The notes: generated by a model from the sequence alone, not told the origin. 64,000 bases of DNA from Actinoplanes oblitus (GCF_030252345.1 NZ_CP126980.1:1201501-1265500); one strand, 5' to 3'; positions 33,916-42,230 are shown, counted from the stretch's first letter. Made by a program: numbers and translations.

Positions 33916-34076
33916 GCGCCATCCCCGTCGAGATCATCAGCCGTACCCCGAACACCGGCAACGCCGCGAAGCAGTTCCCCCGGCGGCAAGAGCCGGCCGG
34001 GATCGTCGTCACTCAGATCGACGCCCTGACCAAGGGCAACGAGCGCGGTTGCGGTGACGACAACCCGTACAACTAG
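33912..34076 (+). CDS. Candidate RiPP precursor peptide ending GCGDDNPYN
   Basis: A 54-residue peptide starting at ATG 33912 with a strong AAGGAGGAG ribosome site and a 4-bp overlap with the radical SAM gene. The first ~40 residues are leader-like (MSAIPVEIISRTPNTGN with hydrophobic IVVTQIDALTKG before the end); the last nine, GCGDDNPYN, are compact and carry the only Cys (C47) and the only Tyr (Y53), plausible targets of radical chemistry. Position and size fit a RiPP precursor; no named precursor family is recognised. The cysteine-near-C-terminus and terminal Tyr recall mycofactocin MftA only superficially. Confidence 0.72.
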   Translation: MSAIPVEIISRTPNTGNAAKQFPRRQEPAGIVVTQIDALTKGNERGCGDDNPYN

Positions 34077-34155
34077 CAGCATGTAGGGGTCGCCCCGGAG
34101 GGCTGTCGTGCCATGGCGTGGCTCACCGGGGCCGTCCCGAGCTAGGAGAAGGACT

Positions 34156-34986
34156 GTGCCTACCAGCCGCATTCCATACGCCGAATTGCCGGGAGCTGTT
34201 CGTCACGCGGTCGAGGACATCACCGGATCCCCCGAGTCGCTGGAGCCGGCAAGCGACGGCCTGAACAGTGCGATCGCGGTCAAGCTGAACAGCCCCAAGG
34301 GCGCGTACTTCGTGAAGGCTCTACCGGCTGATCACCGCTGGGTCCGGACGCAGCAACGCGAAGCAGCCATGGCGCCGTACCTAGACCTGGTCGCTCCGAA
34401 GCTGCACGCCCGCCTGACAGAGGGCGGGTGGGATGTCCTTGTCTTCGAGGCGCTGGAGGGACACCGCGCGGACTACGCGCCGAACTCGCCGGACCTACCC
34501 ATCGTCGTCGACCTGCTTCGCCGTATCGCTGGGATCCAATGTCCGCCAGTGACACTGCGATGCGCTGAGCAGCGACTCCAGGCGTACGCCGGAGCAGACG
34601 AATTGCGCTACTTCGCCGGTGACGCGCTCCTGCACACCGACCTGAACAACGCCAACGTCATCGTCACCGGCGACCGGGCGCGCGTCGTGGACTGGGGATG
34701 GGCAACGCAGGGCGCCCCTTGGCTGGATGCCGGCTACTGGGTGATCTGGCTCATCGCCGCAGGGCATACGCCCGACTCCGCCGAAGCGTGGGCATCGCTA
34801 TTGCCGTCCTGGCAAGCGGCTCATCCGCGAGCGGTCAACGCCTTCGCTGGCGCCAACGCACGCATGTGGGCTGACATCGGCGGCGCCGAACCGGACGCGT
34901 GGACACGCCGGCTTATCGATGCTTCCGCGGCCTGGCGTGACTATCGAGGAAGGAATACCGAAGCAGAATTGACTGAATTCAGTTGA
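34156..34986 (+). CDS. Aminoglycoside-phosphotransferase-fold kinase
   Basis: A 276-residue APH-family kinase from GTG 34156 (AGGAGAAGG upstream). ATP-binding Lys is K54 in YFVKALP, the catalytic loop is HTDLNNAN (H160, D162, N167), and the metal-binding DWG is at D179. Such enzymes phosphorylate small molecules (aminoglycosides, choline, homoserine) or peptides' side chains. It follows the peptide gene after 79 bp that contain a CCCCGG/CCGGGG dyad. In this cluster it may phosphorylate the modified product, e.g. as self-protection or maturation, with the divergent IMPase removing phosphate; this is inference. Confidence 0.85.
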   Translation: MPTSRIPYAELPGAVRHAVEDITGSPESLEPASDGLNSAIAVKLNSPKGAYFVKALPADHRWVRTQQREAAMAPYLDLVAPKLHARLTEGGWDVLVFEALEGHRADYAPNSPDLPIVVDLLRRIAGIQCPPVTLRCAEQRLQAYAGADELRYFAGDALLHTDLNNANVIVTGDRARVVDWGWATQGAPWLDAGYWVIWLIAAGHTPDSAEAWASLLPSWQAAHPRAVNAFAGANARMWADIGGAEPDAWTRRLIDASAAWRDYRGRNTEAELTEFS

Positions 34987-35090
34987 CCGGGGGTATGACC
35001 CCTTCAGCCTAATCAGTAAGACCGCCATGTCTTAGCAGCCCGCATTCTGCCACGGTTTCCAAGTCGCTCTGGATGCCTTAACGCATGTGC

Positions 35091-35122
35091 GATGGAGGCA
35101 GGTGATGTAACCTGCCTCCATC
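35091..35122. terminator. Hairpin between convergent island genes
   Basis: A perfect 13-bp stem (GATGGAGGCAGGT arm) with a 6-nt loop. A second smaller dyad GCTGCCG/CGGCAGC follows at 35139-35159. They separate the kinase gene from the leftward gene at 35200-36027. The rest of 34987-35199 is AT-richer and non-coding. Confidence 0.75.
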
Positions 35123-35199
35123 AATTCTGTAAGGATTAGCTGCCGCCTTGCTCGGCAGCCTAGATTGTCAAAGGTTCGCCACAATACCCTGCTGCGGCT

Positions 35200-36027
35200 T
35201 CATGGCTTCAGGCTGTCGACAATCCTACGCCAGATGCTCATACGCACCATTTCATCAGGATTCGACCCTTGCTCCGGCAGGGCGGGCAATTGTCGCGCGT
35301 ATACGACGCGCCGGTCCGGGAGTGGGGGGCATGTCGCGGCCCAGATAGGCGTCCCAAGCATAGCAGCGCGGCCCTGATCTGAGCCTTCGGGATAGTCGAT
35401 ACGGCCGAAAACTTGAAATAATACTTCAAGCTCTGCGCGCCCGGCGATGTGTGATCTACCTAGAGTGGTATAGATGGTCATCGCCGTTGTGACGGCCTTC
35501 TCTATGTCCTCTTCCTCACTCCAAGCGATAGCTCCGTTGATGTCCTCGTTGCCGCGTGAGAATGAAGAGACAAGCTTCGCCATTCCTACTGGCGCCGACG
35601 GGTACCATCCACCGCGAGCTTTGTAGTCATCATCAGACGCATATCCCTCGAAATTTCGCAAGGACCCACAAAGCGCGGCGAAGACCGGACCTTCCTCGGT
35701 ATCCGTGAAGCAGCTAAGCCAAGCAACGCGGTGACCGCCCTCTAGAAACGGAACCTCAGCCCATGTGACTTCCATGCGAGCCCGCACGTAAGTGCCAGGG
35801 TGAAGCAGTGTGCCGGTGTTGTCGCGAATTGCCGCTGTAACCTGCCGAGCGAGCCAGTAATCATTATTCTCTAGCTTACGCCTTTCCCCCCGGGCATCGA
35901 GGCCGGGTACCTTCGCCGTCACGCTGAACTCGACGCCGCCTTTCTGTGCCTCTGCTCTTTGGTGCAATTCGCGAAGTAGGCGGCGAGAAAGATAGATGTA
36001 CGACCTAGGGTGAGCGTCGATGGCCAT
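35200..36027 (-). CDS. Hypothetical protein (possibly DUF7019/SAVMC3_10250-like)
   Basis: A 275-residue soluble protein with lower GC3 than the host genes. The start RSYIYLSRRLLRELHQ resembles the opening of the SAVMC3_10250 (DUF7019) family of Streptomyces proteins of unknown function, followed by an alpha/beta pattern with GVEFSVTAKVPG, VRARMEVTWAEVPF and HRVAWLSCFTDTEEGPVFAALCGSLRNFEGYA. No catalytic motif is visible. It may belong to the island's original cargo rather than to the peptide operon. The family match is tentative. Confidence 0.7.
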   Translation of the reverse strand: MAIDAHPRSYIYLSRRLLRELHQRAEAQKGGVEFSVTAKVPGLDARGERRKLENNDYWLARQVTAAIRDNTGTLLHPGTYVRARMEVTWAEVPFLEGGHRVAWLSCFTDTEEGPVFAALCGSLRNFEGYASDDDYKARGGWYPSAPVGMAKLVSSFSRGNEDINGAIAWSEEEDIEKAVTTAMTIYTTLGRSHIAGRAELEVLFQVFGRIDYPEGSDQGRAAMLGTPIWAATCPPLPDRRVVYARQLPALPEQGSNPDEMVRMSIWRRIVDSLKP

Positions 36028-36217
36028 AAATTGAAGATATCAAATGAACGCAAGAGTTCGCTGGCGCGTAGCTTAGGTGGACTAGTGAAGCGGCCGACAC
36101 TCTCACGAGTGAAGCTAGAGCTACCGGGTAAGCGGGAAGCCCAACGTAGAGAGGCTCGGTGGGCAGGGTCCCAATAGCGAGATCCTGCCCTTTGCTGCCT
36201 CGCTATAGCTTTGAGCT

Positions 36218-36526
36218 CTACGCTGCTCGACTAGCGACGGCGAAACGTACGTTCACGCCGAGACCTCGACCGTGCTCAGACTGTGCCGGCTTCCAATCCA
36301 AGAACTGCACTTCCTGAACCCGTCCGAGCGAAGGTGCAAACTTCCCTTCTTCGCCGTTCAGGCATGCCTGAATTCGCGACCTGATTTCGTCGAGCGTGTA
36401 GGGGACGTATGCGCGAATGCTAATCTCCACAAGACGAGTGACAGCCTTGCCGTTACGGTGTTGGCTAACAAGCGTCCCGCTTGCGTATGCCTCCAGATCA
36501 GAGACTCTTGCAGAGGCATTATGCAT
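36218..36526 (-). CDS. Hypothetical protein in island
   Basis: A 102-residue frame with mixed GC3, like the neighbouring island gene. VTRLVEISIRAYVPYTLDEIRSRIQACLNGEEGK (positions about 29-63) looks like real alpha/beta protein, but no family is recognised and no clear ribosome site precedes ATG 36526. The 190 bp between it and the upstream gene hold a GGGCAGG/CCTGCCC dyad near 36155-36190. Moderately likely to be a real gene. Confidence 0.45.
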   Translation of the reverse strand: MHNASARVSDLEAYASGTLVSQHRNGKAVTRLVEISIRAYVPYTLDEIRSRIQACLNGEEGKFAPSLGRVQEVQFLDWKPAQSEHGRGLGVNVRFAVASRAA

Positions 36527-36635
36527 GGGTTCGCTGGCGAACTGCTTGCCTTCCGCCGTCGCATGGCCCCTTCCGGGGCCTCGATCGGGTTACGTGCGTC
36601 GTGGCGAACCCGTCAGCGGCGGAGAACTGCCAGGG

Positions 36636-36869
36636 ATGCCCTTCGCCGATGCCGCCAAGGCCCTGGCGCGGATCTTCGTGGGCAGCGGCTTCCCGTGGGC
36701 CACGCCGCCCACCTTTCGGCGTACGGTGGCGACGCTGCTCGACCAGGCCGGCGTTCCGATCGCAACGATCGCCGACCAACTCGGCCACACGGACCCCGCC
36801 ATGACGGCCAGGGTTTATCTCGGCCGCGACCTGATGGGCGACAAGCCCTCGGTCGCTGAGCATCTGTGA
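36636..36869 (+). pseudogene. Tyrosine integrase, C-terminal remnant
   Basis: About 78 residues similar to the end of actinobacterial phage-type integrases: TPPTFRRTVATLLDQAG then ADQLGHTDPAMTARVYLGRD. Present are the box II Arg (in TFRR), the His of LGH and the nucleophile Tyr of VYLGRD. Missing are the arm-binding and core N-terminal domains with the first catalytic Arg, and the usual HxFR His reads Pro. Upstream the frame has no integrase similarity, so the gene lost about 300 codons by deletion or rearrangement. Location beside the tRNA end is as in functional elements. Confidence 0.82.
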
Positions 36870-36886
36870 CGCTCAGCAGCCAAAAT

Positions 36887-36905
36887 GGGTAACAAAACAG
36901 GTAAC
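36887..36905 (+). repeat. Right GGGTAAC direct repeat
   Basis: GGGTAACAAAACAGGTAAC, partner of the repeat at 29714-29732, lies between the integrase remnant and the tRNA. Position and orientation fit arm-type recombinase or excisionase binding sites. Confidence 0.5.
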
Positions 36906-36960
36906 TTGACCACGAGAGCATGCGGCATCAGCCGCTGAGGCCCTGGTTAATACAGGGAGT

Positions 36961-37003
36961 GGCGCGCCCGGCAGGATTCGAACCTGCGACCGACGGATTA
37001 GAA
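36961..37003 (-). repeat. Right attachment site within tRNA-Arg 3' half
   Basis: Counterpart of 29548-29590, running from just outside the discriminator base to the anticodon region. It is the element-donated 3' end that restores the tRNA. Confidence 0.85.
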
Positions 37004-37035
37004 GTCCGTTGCTCTATCCGCTGAGCTACGAGCGC
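36963..37035 (-). tRNA. tRNA-Arg (anticodon TCT)
   Basis: A 73-nt cloverleaf read on the minus strand. The acceptor stem GCGCTCG/CGGGCGC has one G:T pair; D arm GCTC...GAGC; anticodon stem ACGGA/TCCGT with loop CTTCTAA (anticodon TCT, reading AGA); T stem GCAGG/CCTGC with TTCGAAT loop. The 3' CCA is not encoded. It is the insertion target of the adjacent island. Confidence 0.95.
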
Positions 37036-37048
37036 TGGCCAGCACATA

Positions 37049-38128
37049 CTAGGCGGTCGTGCCGGACTTGTCGTCCGCCTCGTCGGCTGCGTTCTCGACG
37101 GCGGCCTCGGCGGCCTCCAGGACCACCGCCCGGCCGCCCTGATCCTCCGGCGCCGGCGGGACGTCGATCTCCGGGGTGCCCGGGGCCGGGAGGAACGCGT
37201 CGACCCATCGGCCCAGCTCGCGGAAGACCTCGGCGCGGACCTCCTTGCCGGACAACGTCAGGTCGTGCTTGCCGCCGTTGAACTGGGCGATGGTCACCCG
37301 GGGGCCGAGGCCCGGCGCCCACCTGACGATGTGCTCCACGTCGAGAACGGAATCGGTCACGTGCACGTCCTCGTGCCAGGCGCGACCGCGGAACGTCCGA
37401 TCCGAGCAGGCGACCAGCACCGGGGCGTCGATGGACAGGCCGGCCTGCAACCGGCGCTGCCCGCGGCGGATCGCGGCCAGCCAGCCCATCCGGACCGGGA
37501 AGCCGAGAATCGGCTTCCACGCCAGGTCATAGGCCCATTCGCCGTGGTAGTCGCGGTGGATGCTCTGGCCGTAGAGGCCCAGCGAAGGGGTCGGCAATTT
37601 CCGGTACGGCGTCCGCCCGGTCGCCGCGATCAGCATCGCCATGGCCGGTCGGCGCACGAACCAGGGCAGGTTGAAGTCGAAGAACGGGCTGTTCAGAAAC
37701 AGTCCGTCGACGACGCCCTGCTCGCGGCGCGCATGGGCCCACAGCGAGGTGATCAGGCCCCCGGTCGAGTGGCCGGTGACCAGCAGCTGGTCATGGCCGT
37801 CCTCGTCGCGGATGATCCGGGCCGCCTCGTCCAGCTCCGGGTAGTACTCGGTCAGGCTGCGGGCGAAGTTCGGCGTCTGGTGCGGCAGCAGGCTGCGGCC
37901 GTACTTGCGCAGGTCGAGGGCGTAGAAATCCCAGCCGCGCGCGACGAAGAAGTCGGCCAGATGAGTCTGGAAGAAGTAGTCCACGAACCCGTGGACGTGC
38001 AGCACCGCCCGGCGCGACGGCTGCTCGGCGCGCCGCCGGACCAGCGTGGCCACAACCGGGCCCTCGTCGTCGGTGCCCAGCTCGATGGTGTGCCGCTCAT
38101 ACGGCCAGCCCAGGACGTCGGTCTCCAC
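37049..38128 (-). CDS. Alpha/beta hydrolase (monoacylglycerol-lipase/S33-like)
   Basis: A 359-residue cytoplasmic hydrolase: oxyanion-region HVHGFVDYFFQ (about 43-53), nucleophile elbow GHSTGG with Ser near residue 119, and the catalytic His in GGKHDLTLS near residue 293. The candidate acid is the Asp in DSVLDVEHI. It resembles the serine aminopeptidase S33 / lysophospholipase group, so an acylglycerol or ester substrate is likely. The C-terminal 40 residues are Ala/Glu/Asp-rich and disordered. It is divergent from ssb with a 163-bp gap. Confidence 0.88.
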   Translation of the reverse strand: METDVLGWPYERHTIELGTDDEGPVVATLVRRRAEQPSRRAVLHVHGFVDYFFQTHLADFFVARGWDFYALDLRKYGRSLLPHQTPNFARSLTEYYPELDEAARIIRDEDGHDQLLVTGHSTGGLITSLWAHARREQGVVDGLFLNSPFFDFNLPWFVRRPAMAMLIAATGRTPYRKLPTPSLGLYGQSIHRDYHGEWAYDLAWKPILGFPVRMGWLAAIRRGQRRLQAGLSIDAPVLVACSDRTFRGRAWHEDVHVTDSVLDVEHIVRWAPGLGPRVTIAQFNGGKHDLTLSGKEVRAEVFRELGRWVDAFLPAPGTPEIDVPPAPEDQGGRAVVLEAAEAAVENAADEADDKSGTTA

Positions 38129-38291
38129 CCGGACAGGTTACCCATGAGTACGCCGTGGCGCGCCATAACAGATCGACCCCGATCCGAGCCGGTCGTCCAC
38201 ATTTCCGCGTCGTCCACAGGCCGGGCCGCCCAGCGCCGCCCGGCGGGCCAGGCTCTGCCACGTCCGCTGCAATCGACGCAAGGAGACACCA

Positions 38292-38924
38292 GTGTTCGAC
38301 ACCCACATCGTCGTCGTCGGCAACGTGCTGACCAAGCCGGAGTGGCGCCGCACCACCAACTCCAACCAGCTGGTGGCGAACTTCCGGCTCGCCTCCACCG
38401 CCCGCCGGTACGACCGGGAGAACCGCTGCTGGGTCGACGGCAACACGCTCCGCGTCCGGGTCTCCGCCTGGCGCAAGCTCGCCGAGAACGTCGGATCCTC
38501 GATCAACATCGGTGATCCGGTGATCGTCTTCGGTCGCCTCTACACCCGCGACTGGCAGGACGAGGAGGCCAACCACCGCGTCTCGTACGAGATGGAGGCC
38601 CTCGCCGTCGGCCACGACCTGGCCCGCGGCCGATCCCGGTTCTACCGCACCCGGCCGGCGGCGACCAGCGCCCAGGAGGACACCGAGGCGGACGCCGTGA
38701 TCGGTGGCGAGCCGGCCGAGCCGGTGGCCGACAACGAGACACCGGTCCGGTACGGCGACGGCCTGCCCGAGATCGTCCCCGGTGAGGCCGAGCCGGCCTT
38801 CCTCGAGGTGGTCGCCGACCTGGCCGACGAGGAGAGCGCCACCGCGACGACCGCCGAGGACGAGCCGGCCACTGCCGAGATCCGGCGCACCCGCCGTACG
38901 AAAAAGGAGCCGGTAGCGGCCTGA
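38292..38924 (+). CDS. ssb: Single-stranded DNA-binding protein paralogue (SsbB type)
   Basis: A 210-residue protein: an OB fold at residues 1-112 (MFDTHIVVVGNVLTKPEWRR, NFRLASTARRYDRE, LRVRVSAWRKLAENV, DPVIVFGRL) typical of SSB. The C-terminal ~95 residues are acidic and disordered but end in RRTRRTKKEPVAA; the acidic DDDIPF tip that recruits repair proteins is absent. Actinomycetes often have a second SSB without this tip for chromosome segregation in spores or for DNA uptake. GTG 38292 is preceded by AAGGAGA. Confidence 0.88.
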   Translation: MFDTHIVVVGNVLTKPEWRRTTNSNQLVANFRLASTARRYDRENRCWVDGNTLRVRVSAWRKLAENVGSSINIGDPVIVFGRLYTRDWQDEEANHRVSYEMEALAVGHDLARGRSRFYRTRPAATSAQEDTEADAVIGGEPAEPVADNETPVRYGDGLPEIVPGEAEPAFLEVVADLADEESATATTAEDEPATAEIRRTRRTKKEPVAA

Positions 38925-39172
38925 GACCTTCCCGCACAGCCGCCACCCCGGGGTCTCTCCCTGCGGATTCCGGGGCGTGTGGCGCCCGGCGGCCCGGCCA
39001 CGTCGGGGTCCGGGGCGGGGCCGCCGGTGCGGGGCGGACAGGCATGCCGGATGGTGTCGACCGGTCCCGATTCCCTCGATCGGGATAGGCCGATCGTGCC
39101 GGTTCTCTCAACCGGGAGGCGGAGCGGCCCGGTTGGGCGGGAGACAACCGCAACCGGCAGACTGAAGCGGTG

Positions 39173-39631
39173 ATGCTGAAGGACATCCGCGCCATCGCCG
39201 ACGAGACGATGGTGCTAGCGCCCGAGGATCCGGACGCCGAACAGGTGAACACCAACTGGTTCGGCGCACCCCCGCATGAACGCCTGGGTACCTCGCCCGA
39301 CGAGGTGGTGGCCGTGTTCGAAGAGGTCGCCGCGGTCCTGCGCGAGCAGGTGTCCGGCCGCGGGCACCGGGGCACCGCGACCTTCTACGTGTGGCACGAC
39401 GCGGAAGCCGGCCAGCTGCGCTGCTCGGTCGGCACCCGCAAACCCAGCGATCTGGTGTTCCCGGTCGCCTACCAGGTGACCGAGGACCTGCGCGCGATAG
39501 TGGTGGAGTTCTTGGAGGATCGCGCACCCGGATCGATCCAGTGGGGTGCACTGGAGCCGGTGCCGTACCCGGAGTCGGAACCGGCGGCGCTGGCGGTCTG
39601 GGCGTTCGATCTGACGCCGTTCGGCCGCTGA
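39173..39631 (+). CDS. Hypothetical protein
   Basis: A 152-residue acidic protein from ATG 39173 (a GTG sits immediately before it). GTATFYVWHDAEAGQLRCSV and RAIVVEFLEDRAPGSIQWG look like ordinary alpha/beta strands, but I recognise no family. It ends 23 bp before cobD and may share its transcript. The 248 bp between ssb and this gene contain short GC-rich dyads but no gene. Confidence 0.7.
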   Translation: MLKDIRAIADETMVLAPEDPDAEQVNTNWFGAPPHERLGTSPDEVVAVFEEVAAVLREQVSGRGHRGTATFYVWHDAEAGQLRCSVGTRKPSDLVFPVAYQVTEDLRAIVVEFLEDRAPGSIQWGALEPVPYPESEPAALAVWAFDLTPFGR

Positions 39632-39654
39632 CCAGCAGAACCGGAAGGAAACAC

Positions 39655-40707
39655 GTGCCGTTTCGGTGGACCGCTGACGCGGCCGGACTGATCGCCGGAT
39701 ACCTGTTGGACGCCGCGCTCGGCGACCCGCGCCGCTACCATCCGGTCGCCGGGTTCGGCACCGCGGCCGCCGCCCTGGAACGCCGGGTCTACCAGCCCCG
39801 GCGCCGGGCCGGCGCCGCGTTCACCACGATCGCTGTGGGAGTCCCGGTCCTCGCCGGGCTGGCGGTCGGCCGGGCCACCCGGCGGTGGCCGGTCGCCCGG
39901 TTCGCGCTCACCACCGCCGCCACCTGGACCGTGCTGGGCGGTCGTACGCTCCGCAAGGAGTCCCGGGTGATGGCCCGCCACCTGGCGGCCGGCGACCTGC
40001 CGGCGGCCCGCGGCCGGCTCAACCACCTGTGCGGGCGGGACCCGGCCGCGCTCGACGAACCCGAACTGGCCCGGGCCACCGTCGAATCGGTGGCCGAGAA
40101 CACCTCGGACGCCGTCGTCGCCCCGCTGTTCTGGGGGGCGCTGCTGGGGCCGGCCGGGCTCCTCGGGTACCGGGCGGCCAACACGCTGGACGCCATGGTC
40201 GGGCATCGGTCGGCCCGGTACGCGCGGTTCGGCACGGCGTCGGCCCGGCTGGACGACGTGCTGAACCTGGTGCCGTCGCGGCTCACCGGACTGCTCACCG
40301 TCGCTGTCGCGCCGATCGGCCGCGGGTCGCCGCGGGAGACGTTGCGGGTGTGGCGGCGGGATCGGGCGGATCATCCGTCGCCGAACTCGGGGCAGTGTGA
40401 GGCGGCGATGGCGGGGGCGCTCGGGGTGCGGCTCGGGGGACGGAACGTCTATTTCGGACGTAGTGAGACAAGGCCGTTCCTGGGGGACGGGCCTCGGCCG
40501 GGGGTGGTGCATCTGCGGCGGGCGGCTCGGATCTCGGGAGGGGTCGGGGTGGCGGCGGTGTTGCTGGCGGCTGGGGGTGCGGTGGTTCGGGGTGGTTTCG
40601 GGGCGGTTGGCAGGAGGCGGGGGTGGGGGTGGGGCCCCAACGGGGCCACCAGCGCCACCAGCATGATCACCGCGACCCGCCCGACCACCACCCGGAGCCC
40701 CCGATGA
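39655..40707 (+). CDS. cobD: Adenosylcobinamide-phosphate synthase (CobD/CbiB)
   Basis: A 350-residue membrane enzyme joining the aminopropanol arm to adenosylcobyric acid. Conserved blocks: [13 protein letters not shown] (about 22-34), [31 protein letters not shown] (about 98-128), [21 protein letters not shown] and [18 protein letters not shown], and [23 protein letters not shown] near 240-262. After the last helix (about 315) there is an extra Gly/Arg/Thr-rich tail of ~35 residues not usual in CbiB. GTG 39655 follows GGAAGGAA. It overlaps cobQ by 4 bp. Confidence 0.93.
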   Translation: MPFRWTADAAGLIAGYLLDAALGDPRRYHPVAGFGTAAAALERRVYQPRRRAGAAFTTIAVGVPVLAGLAVGRATRRWPVARFALTTAATWTVLGGRTLRKESRVMARHLAAGDLPAARGRLNHLCGRDPAALDEPELARATVESVAENTSDAVVAPLFWGALLGPAGLLGYRAANTLDAMVGHRSARYARFGTASARLDDVLNLVPSRLTGLLTVAVAPIGRGSPRETLRVWRRDRADHPSPNSGQCEAAMAGALGVRLGGRNVYFGRSETRPFLGDGPRPGVVHLRRAARISGGVGVAAVLLAAGGAVVRGGFGAVGRRRGWGWGPNGATSATSMITATRPTTTRSPR

Positions 40708-42230
40708 CCGCGGGCCTGCTGATCGCCGGCACCACATCGGACGCCGGCAAGAGCGTCCTCACCGCCGGCATCTGCCGCTGGCTGCACCGCAACGGCGTCC
40801 GGGTGGCCCCCTTCAAAGCCCAGAACATGTCCAACAACTCGGTGGTCGTGGTCGCCTCCGACGGCCGCGGCGGCGAGATCGGCCGGGCCCAGGCCATGCA
40901 GGCCGAGGCCTGCGGCGTCGCCCCGGACCTGCGGTTCAACCCGGTGCTGCTGAAGCCCGGCAGCGACCGCTCCAGCCAGGTGATCCTGCTCGGCGAGGCG
41001 ATCGACACGGTCACCGCCGGCAACTACCGGTCGCTGCGCCCCAAGCTGGCCGAGACCGCGTACGCCACCCTCACCGACCTGCGCGCCGATTACGACGCCG
41101 TGATCTGCGAGGGCGCCGGCAGCCCCGCCGAGATCAACCTGCGCGAGGGCGACTTCGTCAACATGGGCCTGGCCCGCCGGTTCGGGCTGCCCACCCTGGT
41201 GGTCGGCGACATCGACCGGGGTGGCGTCTTCGCTGCCTTCTTCGGCACCCTGGCCCTGCTCTCCGCCGAGGACCAGGCGCTGGTCGCCGGGTTTGTGATC
41301 AACAAGTTCCGCGGTGACCTGGGCCTGCTCCAGCCGGGCAACGACATGATCACCGCGGTGACCGGGCGCCCGGTGCACGGGGTGCTTCCGTTCCACCGGG
41401 ACGTGTGGCTGGACGCCGAGGACTCGCTGGCGTACGGAACGACGCTGGGTCGTCCCGGCCCGCCGCAGGGCCGGGAGTGGCTGCGGGTCGCGGTGATCCG
41501 GCTGCCCCGGATCTCCAACGCCACCGACGCCGAGGCGCTCGCCGCCGAGCCCGGTGTCCGGGTGCACCTCACCGTCGAGCCGGGCGACGTCGCCGACGCC
41601 GACCTGGTGGTGCTGCCCGGTTCCAAGGCCACCGTCAGCGACCTGGCCTGGCTGCGGGAGACCGGGCTGGCCGGCGCGGTACTGGCACACGCGGCCGCCG
41701 GTAAGCCGCTGCTCGGCGTCTGCGGGGGCTTCCAGATGCTCGCCGAGTCGATCGACGACGAGGTGGAGAGCGGGCACGGCACCGTACCGGGACTGGGTCT
41801 GCTGCCGGTCGGCATCACCTTCGCGGCCCGCAAGACGCTGGCCCACAGCGCCGGGGCCGGGCTGGGCGCGCCGGTGCGCGGCTACGAGATCCACCACGGG
41901 CTGGTCAGCGCCGGTGACCCGGAGCCGCTGCTGCGGTACGCCGACGGCCGTCCGGAGGGCGCGGTGGCCGGTAACGTCTACGGCACCCACTGGCACGGCG
42001 CCTTCGAGTCCGACGAGTTCCGCCGCCGGTTCCTGACCGTGGCCGCCGCCCAAGCCGGTCGGCACGGGTTCACCGTCGCCCAGGACACCCGGTACGCCAC
42101 GATCCGCGAGCGCGCCCTGGACGTGCTCGGCGACCTGGTGGCCGAGCACCTGGACACCGAGGCGCTCTGGCGGCTGCTGGAAAAGGGTGCGCCACCAGGG
42201 TTGCCGTTCGTCGCACCAGGTGCCCCGTAA
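40704..42230 (+). CDS. cobQ: Cobyric acid synthase (CobQ)
   Basis: A 508-residue glutamine-dependent amidase of the late cobalamin pathway, amidating the b, d, e and g side chains of adenosylcobyrinate a,c-diamide. N-terminal synthetase part with P-loop-like [15 protein letters not shown] and [11 protein letters not shown]-terminal type I glutaminase with the nucleophile Cys in [10 protein letters not shown] (about residue 353) and His in [10 protein letters not shown]. It is translationally coupled to cobD (ATGA). Confidence 0.96.
   Translation: MTAGLLIAGTTSDAGKSVLTAGICRWLHRNGVRVAPFKAQNMSNNSVVVVASDGRGGEIGRAQAMQAEACGVAPDLRFNPVLLKPGSDRSSQVILLGEAIDTVTAGNYRSLRPKLAETAYATLTDLRADYDAVICEGAGSPAEINLREGDFVNMGLARRFGLPTLVVGDIDRGGVFAAFFGTLALLSAEDQALVAGFVINKFRGDLGLLQPGNDMITAVTGRPVHGVLPFHRDVWLDAEDSLAYGTTLGRPGPPQGREWLRVAVIRLPRISNATDAEALAAEPGVRVHLTVEPGDVADADLVVLPGSKATVSDLAWLRETGLAGAVLAHAAAGKPLLGVCGGFQMLAESIDDEVESGHGTVPGLGLLPVGITFAARKTLAHSAGAGLGAPVRGYEIHHGLVSAGDPEPLLRYADGRPEGAVAGNVYGTHWHGAFESDEFRRRFLTVAAAQAGRHGFTVAQDTRYATIRERALDVLGDLVAEHLDTEALWRLLEKGAPPGLPFVAPGAP

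Larger units (their letters stand above)
29548..37003. mobile_element. Genomic island integrated in tRNA-Arg(TCT), about 7.4 kb
   Basis: A 43-bp stretch of the tRNA-Arg(TCT) 3' half (29548-29590) is repeated at 36961-37003 inside the intact tRNA gene with 40 of 43 positions identical, the footprint of integration by a tyrosine recombinase. A remnant integrase end lies beside the intact tRNA as expected. GC content is visibly lower and codon use more mixed inside than outside. Cargo: regulator and inositol-monophosphatase-family genes leftwards; two small genes, radical SAM enzyme, short peptide and kinase rightwards; two hypothetical genes. No conjugation or replication genes are seen and the integrase is broken, so the element is probably now fixed. 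Confidence 0.88.

Noticed and set aside
33912..34076. Mycofactocin precursor (MftA) identity
   Set aside because: Only a Cys near the end and a near-terminal Tyr are shared; MftA ends in Val-Tyr and mftB/mftC/mftD-type neighbours are absent.
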